Assembly: GCA_001600175.1 (NCBI GenBank) | Contig: BCJC01000007.1 | Location: 1,264,115-1,328,114 of the forward strand | Length of the DNA stretch: 64,000 nt | Direction: 5' to 3' | DNA from: Erythrobasidium yunnanense | Taxonomy: Eukaryota; Basidiomycota; Cystobasidiomycetes; Erythrobasidiales; Erythrobasidiaceae | Made by a program: the position numbers and the translations under genes | The notes under the pieces: model-generated | The model's input: only the letters and a program-made list of their open reading frames with translations | The model's database searches: none | Told to the model about the DNA's origin: nothing | Part shown: one piece after another, positions 23,348 through 39,357 of the stretch | How positions within the stretch are numbered: position 1 is the first letter of the stretch | Layout of the letters: every line of letters begins with the position of its first letter

Positions 23348-24809
23348 ATGTCGAGTAACAGCATGATTCAGCTGCCTGCCTCTACTTCTACCTCCCCATC
23401 TCCTGCTCCTTCTGCTGAGGTCCCCCCGCTCAGCAAACACCGGAAGCGTGTGCATTCGGCTCGAAAGAAGATGGAAAGAGTAGCTCACGAGCGTGCACCC
23501 GGCTTGTCTACCATGGTAGCAGGCCACAACTACACCTACACCTTCTTGAACAACGTTGCTGGGGCCGGTAAAGCCAAAAACAATAAGCGCTACTCGGCGT
23601 CAGAGTATCAACATCTCGTCCCGGATGAACTGGGCGAGTTGCACGATCCAGAGTATGAGAGTATAAAGATCGTGACGAGGAAACCCTCGATATCGACTAT
23701 TGGAGATGCAGCGTCAGACTCGGAGGAATCGTCAGACTTGGACGAGTCGGAATCAGAGGCGTCGTCCTCTAGGACTGGACCCATGCCTGGACTAGGGAGA
23801 AGCCATCCTAGCTATCGATATGTGCCTTCTTACGAGCGGTACAGGAATACCTCGTTGAACGCTACCAGTTTCGGGGCTCAACAGCCTAAGACCCTACAAG
23901 GCTTCACTACATCCTTATCAGCGCATCATCATTCATCTTCATCATCTCGCTCACAGCGGAGTAGAGACAGCTCCTTCAATCCCAGCATAAGCAACAGTAG
24001 CTACACCAGCAATGCGAATGGAAGTTTCGCATCAAGTCGGCTCTCAGCCTCGCATCCTCGGCCAGAATCGACATTCACGGGTGATTCAGGTGGAAAGAAG
24101 TCCACGAGAACGTATGCAGATGCAGGTGTCACGTATCTCGCTCCATCAGTCACGATGCCCCCGACTTCTTTGCTATCGAGTTCTGCGAGGACGACAAGCA
24201 CTGGAACAGGTGGGACAATAGGAGGAGGTACTGGAGGGACATACAATCCTGTAAGGGCACCTACTCGGAAGCGCCGTGCTGTTGAGGCTGACTTGCTCCG
24301 GACAGTACACATACGTGCCTACCACTGCTGCGGCATCCAACAGCAATAGCAGTCGCCTCGCAGCGCCTAGGAAATATCCCATGTATGGCTCAAGCGCAAC
24401 TTCGTCCCAAAGCCAAAGTAGAGCTTTCGGTGTCCAGACACAACAACAGCGGAGTTCTTCCGCCTCTTCGACGCATGCCACCACAAACGACATCTACGCC
24501 CATGCTCCTCCATCCACAGCCACGAATCCCAACTTCCCAACACCATCTAACGTCACGTCTCATCAATACAATCCTCCCCCACCTACAATCCGCCTCAATA
24601 GTGAGGAAATAACAGAGACTGCCCCGCCGATAGCGTGGTCAAGTAGTTTCACACCCTCTTCGGAACACCCAGAAAGACATCGCACAAAACATCAGACATC
24701 GTCGGCGAAAGTCGATGATGCAATGCAGGTCGGGAAAGCAGGATTACAGAGAAGTTATCAGAAATTGAAGCTAGACGTCAGTTTTGGGTTGCTAAAGTTG
24801 AAGAAGTAG
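23348..24809 (+). CDS. Ser-rich, probably disordered hypothetical protein
   Basis: Exons 23348-24250 and 24306-24809 join in phase 0 through a 55-base intron to 468 residues. No known domain is recognised. A basic N-terminal segment (KHRKRVHSARKKMERVAHER, residues about 31-50) is followed by a possibly conserved block (GHNYTYTFLNNVAGAGKAK) and an acidic Ser patch (DSEESSDLDESESEASSS). The rest is long Ser/Thr/Gln-rich sequence with Gly runs (TGTGGTIGGGTGGTY). The C-terminus ends in a helical Lys-rich segment (SYQKLKLDVSFGLLKLKK). The composition suggests a nuclear or scaffolding protein, but nothing specific can be said. The intron is supported by GTAAGG and GACAG and by the switch of open frames. 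Confidence 0.72.
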
Positions 24810-25167
24810 GGGATCAGGGAAGGGACAGGGGCATTGCGGACGGTGCTAAGACAAGGCCAACGCCAAGGGATGGGGACCGAACATAAGCCACAAGATGCAC
24901 TCCGCAGAAAGCGCGATGCTCTGATGCATACGTAGGTGTACGGGAAGCCTGGCCGTGCAGAGCAAGTCAAGGCGGAGCATCGAGCGGTCGGTGTGGTAAT
25001 AGTCGCAATACGTAGATAGAAACAATCGGTAGCTTCTTCCTCAATGATGTTGTCAACATTATAACGATACATAGCCTCACAGGCACTACCCTCACACTGC
25101 AAGGAAAATGATGCGATTACGAACATGTGTAATAGGCGTAAGACTGATTAAGAGGATGGACACATCT
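24810..25167. other. convergent 3' region
   Basis: This is 358 bases between two stop codons facing each other. No gene was seen; it should hold both terminators. Confidence 0.5.
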
Positions 25168-27121
<1,954 letters not shown>

Positions 27122-27255
27122 TTTGCAATTATAAGCCTTGATGTATGCTCGTTGTGTAAGGCTTCTTTAACGGTGTCTATAAAATCCAAAAGAAAGTCTT
27201 GAAATTGTTTGAAGTCGTTCTTTCCCAGACCGTAACCACACAGACTGATTTCAAG
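27122..27255. promoter_or_regulatory. bidirectional promoter region ELP3/TRS23
   Basis: Start codons of two divergent, broadly needed genes are only 134 bases apart, so regulatory sequence is shared or overlapping. No specific element is named. Confidence 0.5.
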
Positions 27256-27799
27256 ATGGCAGCCAGGCCAGCTTCAGTGTTCAGCTTGATGATCATAAAC
27301 AAGGCAGGAGGTCTCATCTACCAGAAAAACTACGCCGGCAAGCTATGCGAAATCCCACGCGAATGACCGCGTTCTAACATGACCCAATCTGTCCATGACT
27401 CCCAGACGGCCTCGCACCGCTGTCGCAGAACGAATATCTGATCCTGGCTGGTACTTTCCACGGTGTGCATGCTATCGCATCCAGAATCAGCCCAACAGAC
27501 AAGAGCTCCGGCGTAGAGGTCATCGAGGCAGAATCATTCAAGATGACCTGTCTGCAGTCGCCGACGGGTGCGTCATACATCGATTTAGTTCTCGCCAGAT
27601 GCGACTGACCTACTTGCGACTAGGCGTCAAGTTTGTGATCATTAGCTTGCCAAACTACCAATCAGCGGATCAAGCGCTTCGAGGCGTATACGAGGTCTAT
27701 GCAGAACAGCTCAGAGATCCCTTCTATGCTGCGGAAATGCCCATTCGAAATGAGAGCTTCGACAAAAAGGTCGCCAATGTCATCAAGAGCTGGAATTGA
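27256..27799 (+). CDS. TRS23: TRAPP complex subunit TRS23/TRAPPC4
   Basis: Exons 27256-27337, 27406-27567 and 27624-27799 give 139 residues, the usual size. It is a longin-like core subunit of the TRAPP GEF for Ypt1/Rab1 in ER-Golgi traffic. Conserved strings are SLMIINKAGGLIYQKNY, NEYLILAGTFHGVHAIAS and GVKFVIISLP, followed by the YEVYAEQLRDPFY helix. Intron 1 has no GT donor that keeps the frame. A GC-AG intron (GCAAGC at 27338, CCCAG at 27405) joins GCC-G to AC-GGC and gives NYADGLAPLSQNEY. The start is the ATG in AAGATGGC. Confidence 0.95.
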
Positions 27800-28462
27800 G
27801 GCAGTTTCAGCTCGAAAGCATGCAGGTGCCAGGGCGTCGCCCTAGAACGTCCAGCTCTGCGTAGCCTCCGTTACGCAGTCTTTATCTGAGCAAGCTACTT
27901 CACGATACGCCGTGCCGGCAGAGGAGGAGAGATCGATGCATGGCCGAATTGGAGCGGCTCAAAGGCATCATTCAATAAATAGATCAGTCTCCGAAGAACG
28001 CATCCAACTTTCCTGGTCAAACAGTCGACAGAAGGTCGGACGCCGAAGGATAAAGAGGCCACGATCCATGCTATGTCCAGCGATATGAAATTACACACCG
28101 CAATACACGATTTCACCAGCAGCAGCTCCGCATCTGGCTGGCCACCATCATTGGGACCCGTGCGGGTTGCGCCTACGGAGCACTCGACCAGCTCGTGCAG
28201 TCGTGGCTGAACGAAAATCTGCCGCTTACACCTGTACATATCAATCTCTACCATCCTTGGAAGCAATCCAAATTGAGGGCTGGTCTATTTGTACTTCGAG
28301 CAATATCAATTCAGGCAATAGTCTGCGAACTCAAAGATCCAATGCTCCTGATCAAGCCAATACTACGATGGTGAGCCTGGTGGACATGCCCAACGAGAGC
28401 AGGCTGGCAAGGCCACACAACTAGCATAGAATGATCACTGCAGTCCCCCTCCACATCTCAAA
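27800..28462. other. convergent intergenic region
   Basis: About 660 bases lie between the TRS23 stop and the stop of the small Cys protein gene. Several short ORFs occur on both strands (for example a 44-codon one starting near 28074), but none has a recognisable product. It may include long 3' UTRs. Confidence 0.4.
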
Positions 28463-28727
28463 TCATTCTTTCTTCTTGACCGCAACCTTCTTGCCCTGTC
28501 TCTCTCTGGCCCTCAATGCGTTGGAGCACGAGTAACACGTCCAACATGTGAGCACGGTCTCTAAGAGACCTCCGGCAGTCAAAACGGGGATTGGTCGCCA
28601 GTAACTTACGCTTTACAGAGTTCAGCTTGCGGTAAGCCTTGTCACAGACGAGCCAGCCCTCGGCGCATGATCCGCACAGGACGAATACCTCGTGACCGTT
28701 GTGGTAGGTACCATTTGGTCCCGACAT
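28463..28727 (-). CDS. small Cys-containing protein, 71 residues
   Basis: Exons 28727-28610 and 28560-28463 join (phase 1) to 71 residues. I do not recognise it. Cysteines fall in pairs: CGSC (about residues 18-21), a single C near 28, then CWTC and CSC around residues 48-54. This suggests a small zinc-binding fold. The tail is basic (ALRARERQGKKVAVKKKE). The donor GTAAGT and acceptor TCTTAG are strong. A possible acceptor (TTACAG) sits right before the ATG, so a 5' UTR intron or an extra upstream exon is possible. Confidence 0.6.
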
Positions 28728-29230
28728 GCTGTAAGTGCTTTAGATTTACGGAGGTGAGTGTCTTTTGCAGAGTGCTTGGGTGATACAGAAGACAAGAGCA
28801 GCAAAGGCTGAAATAGGCGCTTTTAAGGTGACCCGTGAACACAGCCTCGGGCAAAACTCGTCACTCATGTTTGACGAGATGAAGATGACTAAAACAGAGC
28901 AAGCACAGCCAAAGCAAGTACGTTGAAACAAAATTTTAATATGCCTGCGCCTGCCGCAACGAGCCAATATTGAAAGCACAATAGTCAGGATATGGGTCAG
29001 AGTATAAGCTGCAGCAGACAGGCGGGCGCACATTGCATGGGGTAGGAAGTGGTAGATGATACAACTTCAACTTGGGTAGAGATGGATAGAATAACGAAGA
29101 TACACGTGGTTTAGCAGACTGTTCGGTACTGTGATGACGATAATATAGCACGAGCGAAATGACAACAATAGACTTTGCAGACTGAACTTTGTGATTGATG
29201 TACTTGATCGCTTCGGCTGAAGTGTAAGGG
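28728..29230. other. intergenic stretch
   Basis: This spans the upstream side of the small Cys protein gene and the 3' flank of GID7. No coding sequence was supported. Confidence 0.45.
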
Positions 29231-32206
29231 CTACGCTGCGTTTGCAGGTAATGCTGAGGGTGCTTGCCATATCCGAATCGTGTGGTCATCTAAACGATCT
29301 CGCTCAGTTCGTATCCAAGTCTCGTAGTGTGGAAAGCTTACCGCCTGCGCTTGCAAACATGCCTGAACTTGCCGTATTCCAAGCTACATCGTTTACGCTG
29401 CCTGCACCATGCCCGCTCAAGCATTCCAGCGGACGGGAGTTGTCTTTATGCCAGACATATATGAGTGAGTCTATCGAGGATACAAGTGTCCGATCAGCTA
29501 CTTTGCTTGAAAGCTATGAGAGGTGCCGATATACCTTCGCTGCCGCTGATCACGAAGCCATTTGAAGATCCTCCGAAACAGCTTCTGATCATGTGCAAAC
29601 TCTGCTGTTGTCCGTGATAATGCTTGATGCTCGCGCCCGTCACGATATCGTATAGCACGATTTCCTGCATCCCAAAACCAGTCAGTGAATCCGAGAAACC
29701 CACAGAGGCTCTATTCTGCATACGTCTGGAACTTGGTTAATAAGAACGTAGCGCGAGCTATCGGGTTGGAAGGTGACGCATGTGAGCGCAGTCGTATGAT
29801 GAATATGTCTTGGCAGGAGGAAGACAACGTCAGTCTACATCTCGACCTCAAGAACAAACATATCTTGATTGCTGCTTACCTCTCCTGCCGCCGCTCTGTC
29901 AGGTTGAAGACCATGATCCTCCTATCCTTGACCTCAAACATGGACCGCGATATATCCCCTGTAGAAGACCCGTTGTTGACTCCAATAGCATGTGAGCTTC
30001 TGTGGACGTGAGAAGCTTCTCCTAAGGCCACTAAACGAGTGCCATCTGGAGAGGCGGCTACGTCTATTATCCGATAAGGTGCTGTAGAGAAGGCATAGGC
30101 CACGTTGCCGTCCAGGTCCTATGTTTAGGCAAGACTTAGTTAGCCGACAAAGTAAAGTCAGTATGCTCGTGCTTACCCAGCACAGGAGGCGCATGTCGAG
30201 GCCTCCCGAAAAGAAGCCATTACTATTCGGAAGCCACGCCACGCCGCCTACCGCACAATGCTCGTGCTTGATTACGTTAAGCGTACATAGCCCAGTCTGT
30301 AAGCACAATGCCAATTAGACGCTTTCTCTCGGATAAGTTAGGAGAGGTAGACTTACTGCAGTATCGTATATCTTGACAGCAGGCTCGACACCTAGCAGAA
30401 GCATCGTGTCGTCCGGTGACCAGGCTAGTGACGTGATGTAATCTGTATGCTCAGCTGCATTTATCGTATGTTGCAGCGAGAAGCCATCCTGTTTATTCCA
30501 TTAATCAGCATGATCTGCTTGTTGAGCAAATGACGATACTCACAGTGACTTTCCATATCAGCACTTTCCCATCCTGTCCTGCACTCGCTAGTCTTGTCCC
30601 ATCATGACTGAACTCGACTCTCCAAACCTCGTCCGAATGCCCACCCAGTATATGCGTAGTGACAGTAGGGAAGACACTCCTATCGCAAACATGGTCTGAA
30701 AAGAGAGATATCGGAGGTTCGGAAGCGTGGTAGCGGCATTGGGTACGTTGGTATTCTTTCGCTTGTTCTAGCAGCGTCTCGAGCCGTTTCTGGGGAATCA
30801 TGGTGGAGGAGGGAATATGTTCTGCGCATCGCGTATCAGCTGAGGATCATTCACGGTCTCCATAACGACTCGTAGCTTACGCTGAAGGACCTGGAGAAGC
30901 TGCTTCCGCGATGCATCGCCGCTGCCTAGCCATCCTGACCGTTCTCGAAGCTCGTCAGACGACGAACACATCATAAAGCTGCAAGGGACGAGTCATCAGT
31001 CAATGTCAGCGACTAGAAAGTAATCACACTCACCTCGATAGCTGGTGCAGCCTTTCGGGACTATGGTTAAGCGGTGCTAGTTCGTTCCGCAGTACAGACA
31101 GTGCTTTCTTCGTCTCTCTAGCTTCGAGATATTCCAGGAACTTCTGCTCCGCAATGAGGAATCGAGCGGTCTATCATGATTCATATAAAGTACGTTCAGC
31201 TCTGCACACGCTTGAGGCGGGACTAAAATGATGCAGGATGACTGACATTCGCGGCATCCCCTTGCACTATTTCATTATCTTGTAGTATCCTCGTCACTGA
31301 CTCCCATTTCCCTGCAAGGACGCCATTCCGAAACGAGCTGATCGTTGGCGATTCGAGGGTGTACCCTGATTCTTTGCTAAGAGCAGCAGCCGCTTGACTA
31401 TCATTAGGAAGCGAATGTCAGCTTGTACTCGTCTCGATAGTTAGCCGGCTGTCGACAAGATGTCGTTCGGCTAGCCGGCTCTGGCGGTGCTACTGGAGCA
31501 TACTCACTTGAACCCTGCATCGCTCAGACACTGCAGAGTCAATCTAACAAGCTCTTCGCGATCTATCTGCGAGCCAGGGTAGATAGGCGTGAATCGGGTA
31601 CCGGAAGTTGACGCGATTGGCACATTATCATTCCCGTTCGTATGCGAAGTTGCTGCTCCGTTACTGGACGAACTGCCGCCATTGCTGTATCCATTGGACG
31701 ATGATCCGTTGACTCCGCTTGCCGTACTGCTCGGATTCCAGCTTGCCTGATGCAAGCTACTTGTTGTCCTGTTCATGTATGTGCGACCAGTAGCTCTATC
31801 GATGTAATGAGTGCTCGTTATTCGTCGTCGTTTGCGAGTAGGCTGTTCTGCAGCTGGCTGATTCTCGTTACTGCCAGCTCGCCGGCGACGCCTTGGAGCT
31901 ACAGCTACAGCTGGAACACCGGACGAAAGCGACGACGACGACGACGACGACGACGTTGTAAGAAGTGTTTGTGTAGGTGTAGCCGGTAGTTCTGGACGAT
32001 TTGAAGTAGAGTCAAGCGGATTGGATTGGCCAGCGACCGAACGAGGTGATACGGAGGCAGTAGAGTCCGACAGCTTTAAATCTTGAATGGTTTGCTTAGA
32101 ATGTCTTATAGATCTGGAATATCGATGTATATGCAAGCTGCAGAAGGCGAAGGCGACCCTTGCTCAACGTCTTATCGCATGCATCATGGCCCTTCGCGAG
32201 TGGCAT
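29231..32206 (-). CDS. GID7: GID/CTLH ubiquitin ligase WD40 subunit (GID7/WDR26)
   Basis: Exons 32206-32169 (tentative), 32113-31508, 31397-31247, 31170-31034, 30978-30881, 30821-30544, 30488-30357, 30296-30177, 30118-29880, 29808-29724, 29664-29535, 29470-29342 and 29289-29231 give about 733 residues. Order of parts: a Ser-rich N-terminus with basic patches, LisH ([19 protein letters not shown]), CTLH (about 215-330, ending [10 protein letters not shown]), a linker with [14 protein letters not shown], then WD40 repeats from [19 protein letters not shown] to DDHTIRIWQ. The complex degrades gluconeogenic enzymes and other substrates; this subunit scaffolds higher-order assembly. The start is uncertain: the LisH frame lacks an early ATG, and the small first exon with a GTTGAG donor is my best guess. 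The exon at 29808 uses CCAAG as acceptor, since the nearer TAG breaks phase. Confidence 0.9.
31931..31954. repeat. (GAC)8 trinucleotide repeat in GID7
   Basis: Eight perfect GAC units on the plus strand encode a poly-Ser run in the GID7 N-terminal region. It is a likely site of length polymorphism. Confidence 0.9.
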
Positions 32207-33110
32207 ACTTTTCACGCGTAAAGCGGGTAACAATGAAGGACGATGAATCACATCGCATTGCTGGGAACTCGCTGTACATAACATTACAACAAATGGAGAC
32301 CGCGAGAGGTAAGAGGGGGAAAGACGGATGTCTAGGAAGTCAGAATCCTTCTTGGATGCGTTTCTTAGGATTGTATGGAAAGTGACTGAAAGAGAACTAA
32401 AGAGACTGAAAACTGAATGAATTGTACACTTGCTTCCTTCATCTTGTTTGGTAAGGCATTTCTCGGTATAGCTTGTTTGCTTTGCAGAACGATCGCGCAT
32501 GTAGTAATGTCCGTGTAATGAACGGGGTTGCTTCTAGTCTTCTTCCTGCGTACTTCTGGTAGTTTCTCCTTTCTTCGAATATATGGATACAGATTGACAG
32601 TCTGGTTGTTGCCCAGTTCTCCCATGTATTGAACGATTGATATATTGTTGAATAGCTGAGGGAGAGATGGTGTTGTAGTGTCCATATTATGTGTGAGGAG
32701 AAGAAAAAGAAAGAGGGAAGAGGGAAAGAAGAAGTCTAAAAGCCGTCTAAATGCGATCTAATTGGTTTCTGCAAGGTCTAACTAAAATGAGAACCGCCTT
32801 TTGACGAGTGAAGCGTGCGTGTACTGAATATCTATTGCCCCTTCTAATGTTGCTGATCTATCACAAACGATTTGCTTAGGTCTAAATATCTTCTAAATAG
32901 TGCTTGCGATAGGTCGTGAAAGAAAGGGCGACAGATAGTGAAGGTTTGATGTGTTGTTACAAGGTCGCTATCCTGCTTAGCGATCCTAGCGGAGAACAGA
33001 AATGTTTTTGGTGCATCCAGAAAGAGGAAGGGGAACGAGCGATGGAATAGGGTTTTTAAGGGGAGGATGGATATGTGATACAGAAAAGACGATGGCTTGA
33101 GAGATAGAGT
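32207..33110. other. long AT-richer region between GID7 and DED1
   Basis: About 900 bases that are visibly more A/T-rich than neighbouring exons. It should contain the GID7 promoter or 5' UTR and the DED1 3' UTR. A minus-strand ORF at 32365-32685 has no recognisable content, though it could hold an upstream non-coding exon of GID7. Confidence 0.4.
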
Positions 33111-35382
<2,272 letters not shown>

Positions 35383-35697
35383 TGTATTGTGGATTATTAC
35401 TTGATTCTAGTCTGAGTTATTACCTTGCCTTCTGCAAGTCTTCGTTTGTCTGGAGATTGAAAGGGCCCTGCTTGAGGTTCACCTTGAAATTTGCAGAGTG
35501 AAAAGTGGCAATGAGGACTCTGAGAAATCCCGAGGAGAAAGCTGAGAAGAAGCTTGTTAGACTATATGATGACAGTAGAGTAGCTATTGTAATATCATGG
35601 TAGCATGCTCAAACACATTCGAGTATCTTTGTCAATCCGAGAAAGCGTGACTTGTCCTTGTCTCAGCTCCTCGTCATTCCATTCTATTGCAACCAAG
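35383..35697. promoter_or_regulatory. divergent upstream region DED1 / 35698 gene
   Basis: These 315 bases lie between two divergent starts. They presumably hold both promoters. No motif could be named. Confidence 0.45.
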
Positions 35698-36582
35698 ATG
35701 AAAAGGCAGCGAACGAATGAAAATGACGATACAGATGATATTCAGTATGCAGACTCACCCAGCCCGCGATCCAAGAAGATCAAGTACCGAGCCAGCATCG
35801 GGGAGACTATCTACCAGGCCGCCGGTACTATAGTCAACACAGCTGCAGAGGCAGTGGTGGTACGCTAATATCACTCTAACATGTTCAAGAGCTGACGAAA
35901 GTGATCGCCCAGCTCGTTACTATCATGGGTATGGCTGCGTATAAGATCTGGAACGGACAGGAGGAAGAACAAAGCTCGCAGAATGTACAGAGTAAAGAAG
36001 ATACATCTCAGAATCATATAGACGCTGTCCAAACCGCGAGAAGACCAGAGTTACCCCCTCCTTACGAAGCAGTCTACTACCAGGTAAGATCGTCACCGTT
36101 CAATCTTCCATAGCTTAGTATCGCTGATACTTGGTGTACCACAGTCGCCGTACAAGATCGACGATGGCTTATCTTCCCGACGCTCTCCTAATACGCCAAA
36201 ACGAGTTTACGCAGCTCGATCAGCAAGACGCCGCGTAGCATTGCCATCCAGCCGTCATTCACTTACAACTAGCTCAACTACTTCTTCACCATACATTGCT
36301 AACGATCCTCTAGCCAGTCCAGATGAAGACGGCGATGGCGAGGACGACCTCTTCAGCAATATGTCGAGTCGTCTACAAAGCCTAATACAGCAAGGCACAG
36401 AAGCACTAGCCTCTTCTTCCTCTCATCTATCCTCTTCAAGGACTGTATCGTCATCGTCTAAGCTATCCGGCAAACTTCCACACCAGCTTGAGCCTGCAAA
36501 AGACAGGAGGAAGAGCCTACCAGCTACACTTATACCTAGTCCTTCACTAGCAAACCATCGTCCAAGACTGTCGAAGAGCTAG
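35698..36582 (+). CDS. hypothetical protein with basic N-terminus
   Basis: Exons 35698-35859, 35892-36083 and 36145-36582 join in phase 0 to 263 residues. The family is not recognised. The N-terminus is charged with a possible nuclear signal (PRSKKIKYRASIGETIYQAA). One moderately hydrophobic stretch (KVIAQLVTIMGMAAYKIW) spans the first junction, then comes a PPPY motif (ELPPPYEAVYYQ), which could bind WW domains of Rsp5-type ligases. The C-terminal half is Ser-rich, with a short helix (NMSSRLQSLIQQGTEAL). The first intron would be only 32 bases (or 38 with an upstream GT), unusually short but carrying a CTAAC branch; no other choice avoids a stop. It is divergent from DED1. Confidence 0.62.
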
Positions 36583-36776
36583 GCTAGGCGCGACCCGTCA
36601 GTATGCCTGATGCAGTCAACGGGTCTTTGCCGATCAAGCCTACCCTTTGATTGGGCTGTTTGTTGCATCAGAGCCTAGGGTAGAGGGCGGTCTCCATAAG
36701 ACACAAACAATCAATAACAAGCAAACGATCAAGATACATCACGCTCGTTACAGTACACAATCTTCCTAATAGTCCG

Positions 36777-38931
36777 ATGATTCGGAGACGGTATCTACGC
36801 TCCTTGGGAGCGGGTGCCATTGTACCGCTGCTCTTGCTGCTCAAAGCACAGTCAGTAGCCGCCCAACGAGGCTCAGCGACATGTCAATCAGGCTGGGACT
36901 GGGCGCGCACGAGGCTCAACGACAGTCCATGCCAAGTCGCTTCCAAACTACTTAGTCTCTGCGAGTCCAGTAGTTCATCCTCCGACACCTTCACACTCCC
37001 ATCGGGAGGGCTTTACACTCCATCCTCGTCGTCCAATATCAAGCCCAACACATGCGCATGCAATGTGGTGATGTACAACCTCCTCTCGGCATGTCAAGCA
37101 TGCCAAGCCTCTCCCTCTTCAAACACCACTCCCGAGCTCGTAGATTGGCAGACATACGCTGCGGCGTGTCCGATCTGCTCGTTCGAAGGAGGTATCGTGC
37201 CTGGTCCTTGTGGACCTATGAACAGTATTGGATTCCCGAATAGCGTGAAACCTGCAGAAGGAGAAGAGAGGATCGCTATTCCCAATTGGGCGTATTATAA
37301 TTCGAGTGGAGGAGCGTGGTCGGAGAATGGTGCGAGGGGGAGTGGGAGCGGTGATAAAGTCACACTCTCACCGGCTGCAGCTGCTACGCCTACTTCTATC
37401 TCTCCCTCGTCATCGAAGAACGACAATGATTCCACGAGTCGGTCATCAAGCAGAAACGGACATGACCACGATGGTCCAGCTCCGATGGGTATAGGCATGA
37501 AAGCCGCCGTTATCAGCTGTTCCATCCTCGCAGGCATCATCGCCATAGTGTTCGGTACATATCTCTTCCAGCTCTGCTTGCGGCAGCGCCACTCCAAACA
37601 ACTCAAGAAGTTTTCCGACGAGTCATTCGAGAAAGTCGTCCCTACCTCGCTCACCAAGACGCAACCGCAAAGACCGAAGTTGCTGGCGTTCAAGAACGTA
37701 ATGAGCAGACTTACGCTAGCGCCAAAGACGCCGCATGCGAGAACTTCAGCAAATTTGCAACCTGGAACACCGAGGACGCCAGGTGTACCGAAGACGCCCA
37801 AAACTCCACGAACGGCGTTCTTGAGACATTTCCCATTCGTGCCGTTCTCGCCTAAGAGGGAGACGGGTAGAGGAGATTTGCCAACAACGCCTACGCCGCC
37901 TAAGGACTATAGCAGTATTGCGAAGTCAGGTGAATCGAGAGAGAAGCTCTTGCCGCCTGAGGGCAAGTTGGATAGACTGCTAGCGTCCGCTGCATCAAGG
38001 TGAGTTCCGCCCCCGCTCATATACTATGGACAGTTCTGACGCAATGTGCGATGTAGCCGCCGAAGCGTCGCTTCGTCATACTATAGCGACTTTGATAGCT
38101 ACAAGCCCTCTTCAACCGCTTCTGCTGGTAAATTGGACCGCTCAAATTCCGTTAATTCAGCCACTGCGTCTCTGGAGACTATGAAGACTGGGTCTGTAAA
38201 AGCCAAGAAACCTATTGAAGGAGGTACTCCCTCTTCTCAGTACCTGGGTGTGCCGACTGCTGGATCGAGCCATGGTAGCAGTTCTGTCAGGCTATCTGAA
38301 ACACCTTCGATCGTGGTTTCGTCTAGCGAGACCGAGGGCGATGAGGTAGCTAGACCTGCTACACCAAAAGCTATACGGATTAAGAGCCAAGTCGCTCAAG
38401 TTAGCAGATGGAGCGATTCTACAGGCGAGAACAATGGATTAGGAAGTGCCGCCGCTGCGCATTCATGGAGTCGAGTGCCAAGTATGCACAGCGAAGGCCG
38501 GTCTTCTACCTCTTCTACTCGATCCAAGAAGGACAGCAAGAAATCTGTTTCGGCATCGCTGCACCAAGGGGAATTCACGAAAAGCCCTACGACGGATCTT
38601 GCAGAAACGCTCATGACGCCCGCTCAACAGCGGATGATGATGCACGAAGACGGTGATCGCGAAGAAGAAGAAGAGAACCTGGACAATCGAGCTAGTCGTG
38701 CATCTAATTCTTCGAACTCAAGCTTGACGTCCATGCTTCGAAGACTGGATCAGCTCGATTTCGGCGATACAGCAAGCAAGTGAGTAGATTTGCTGTCTGA
38801 AGTGATGAATGGTGCTGATATATGAGTGCAGCCCTGCAACCCCGCGCAAAGTACGCTTCAGCACGAAGTCTTCCAAGTCTGTCAGAGTGCCGCCGTCGCC
38901 GAGCGGCAGCTCTGTTGGCTTTGCGATGTAG
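36777..38931 (+). CDS. Cys-rich single-pass membrane protein
   Basis: Exons 36777-37999, 38057-38779 and 38832-38931 give 681 residues. A signal peptide (GAGAIVPLLLLLKAQSVAAQ, cleavage near residue 30) leads to an extracellular domain of about 150 residues with roughly a dozen Cys (CQSGWDW, CACN, CQAC, CPICSF, PGPCGPM) and N-glycosylation sites. After a Ser/Asn-rich stalk there is one transmembrane helix (KAAVISCSILAGIIAIVFGTYLF, broken here: it begins KAAVISCSILAGIIA). A cytosolic tail of about 380 residues is rich in Ser and Pro, with repeated TP sites (PGTPRTPGVPKTPKTP). The layout resembles surface sensor-like proteins seen in many basidiomycetes; no ligand or pathway can be assigned. The TP-rich tail suggests phosphorylation by MAPK or CDK (inference). 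Confidence 0.82.
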
Positions 38932-39357
38932 ATTATAATCACATTAGAGGCTTGCTTGTGGAACACTATAATCGTACTAGATCTGCCCTGCATTGGTGCC
39001 TTGATCTCGCTCGACAGCGCTGAGCCAATGGCCGTCTGAGATTGCTGTCCAAGAGCATACAGGATACTACTATCATGGCCGTACATCTTGCTTACACATG
39101 TCATCGTTTGTGCATATTTCCCCTATTCTGCTCGATCTTTTTCTTGCGTGACTTCCATTCGACTTCGCAAGAGAGAGCAGGGAGAGAGCGAGAGGGAAGG
39201 GCCCAAACCACCAGTCGAGCAGACATTGTGACCGCCAACCAGGCTTGTCAGTAGCATCTACATTCAAGAGAAGATACATCAAGGATCAAAGGCTTATTCT
39301 TTCGCTTTGACCTTTCCAGAAAAGTTACAGTCACCCGACCTTACCTTTCATTTTACA
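38932..39357. promoter_or_regulatory. upstream region of RPP1
   Basis: These 426 bases precede a highly expressed ribosomal gene. A pyrimidine-rich stretch and CCGACCTTACCTTTCA lie just before the ATG, typical of a ribosomal-protein leader. No coding sequence was seen. Confidence 0.45.

Noticed and set aside
27895-28424. Overlapping ORFs on both strands between TRS23 and the small Cys protein
   Set aside because: No conserved content, no splice partners, and the frames exclude each other. Left as intergenic.
32365-32685. Minus-strand ORF upstream of GID7
   Set aside because: No similarity to GID7 N-termini and low-complexity A/T-rich codons; not joined to the gene.
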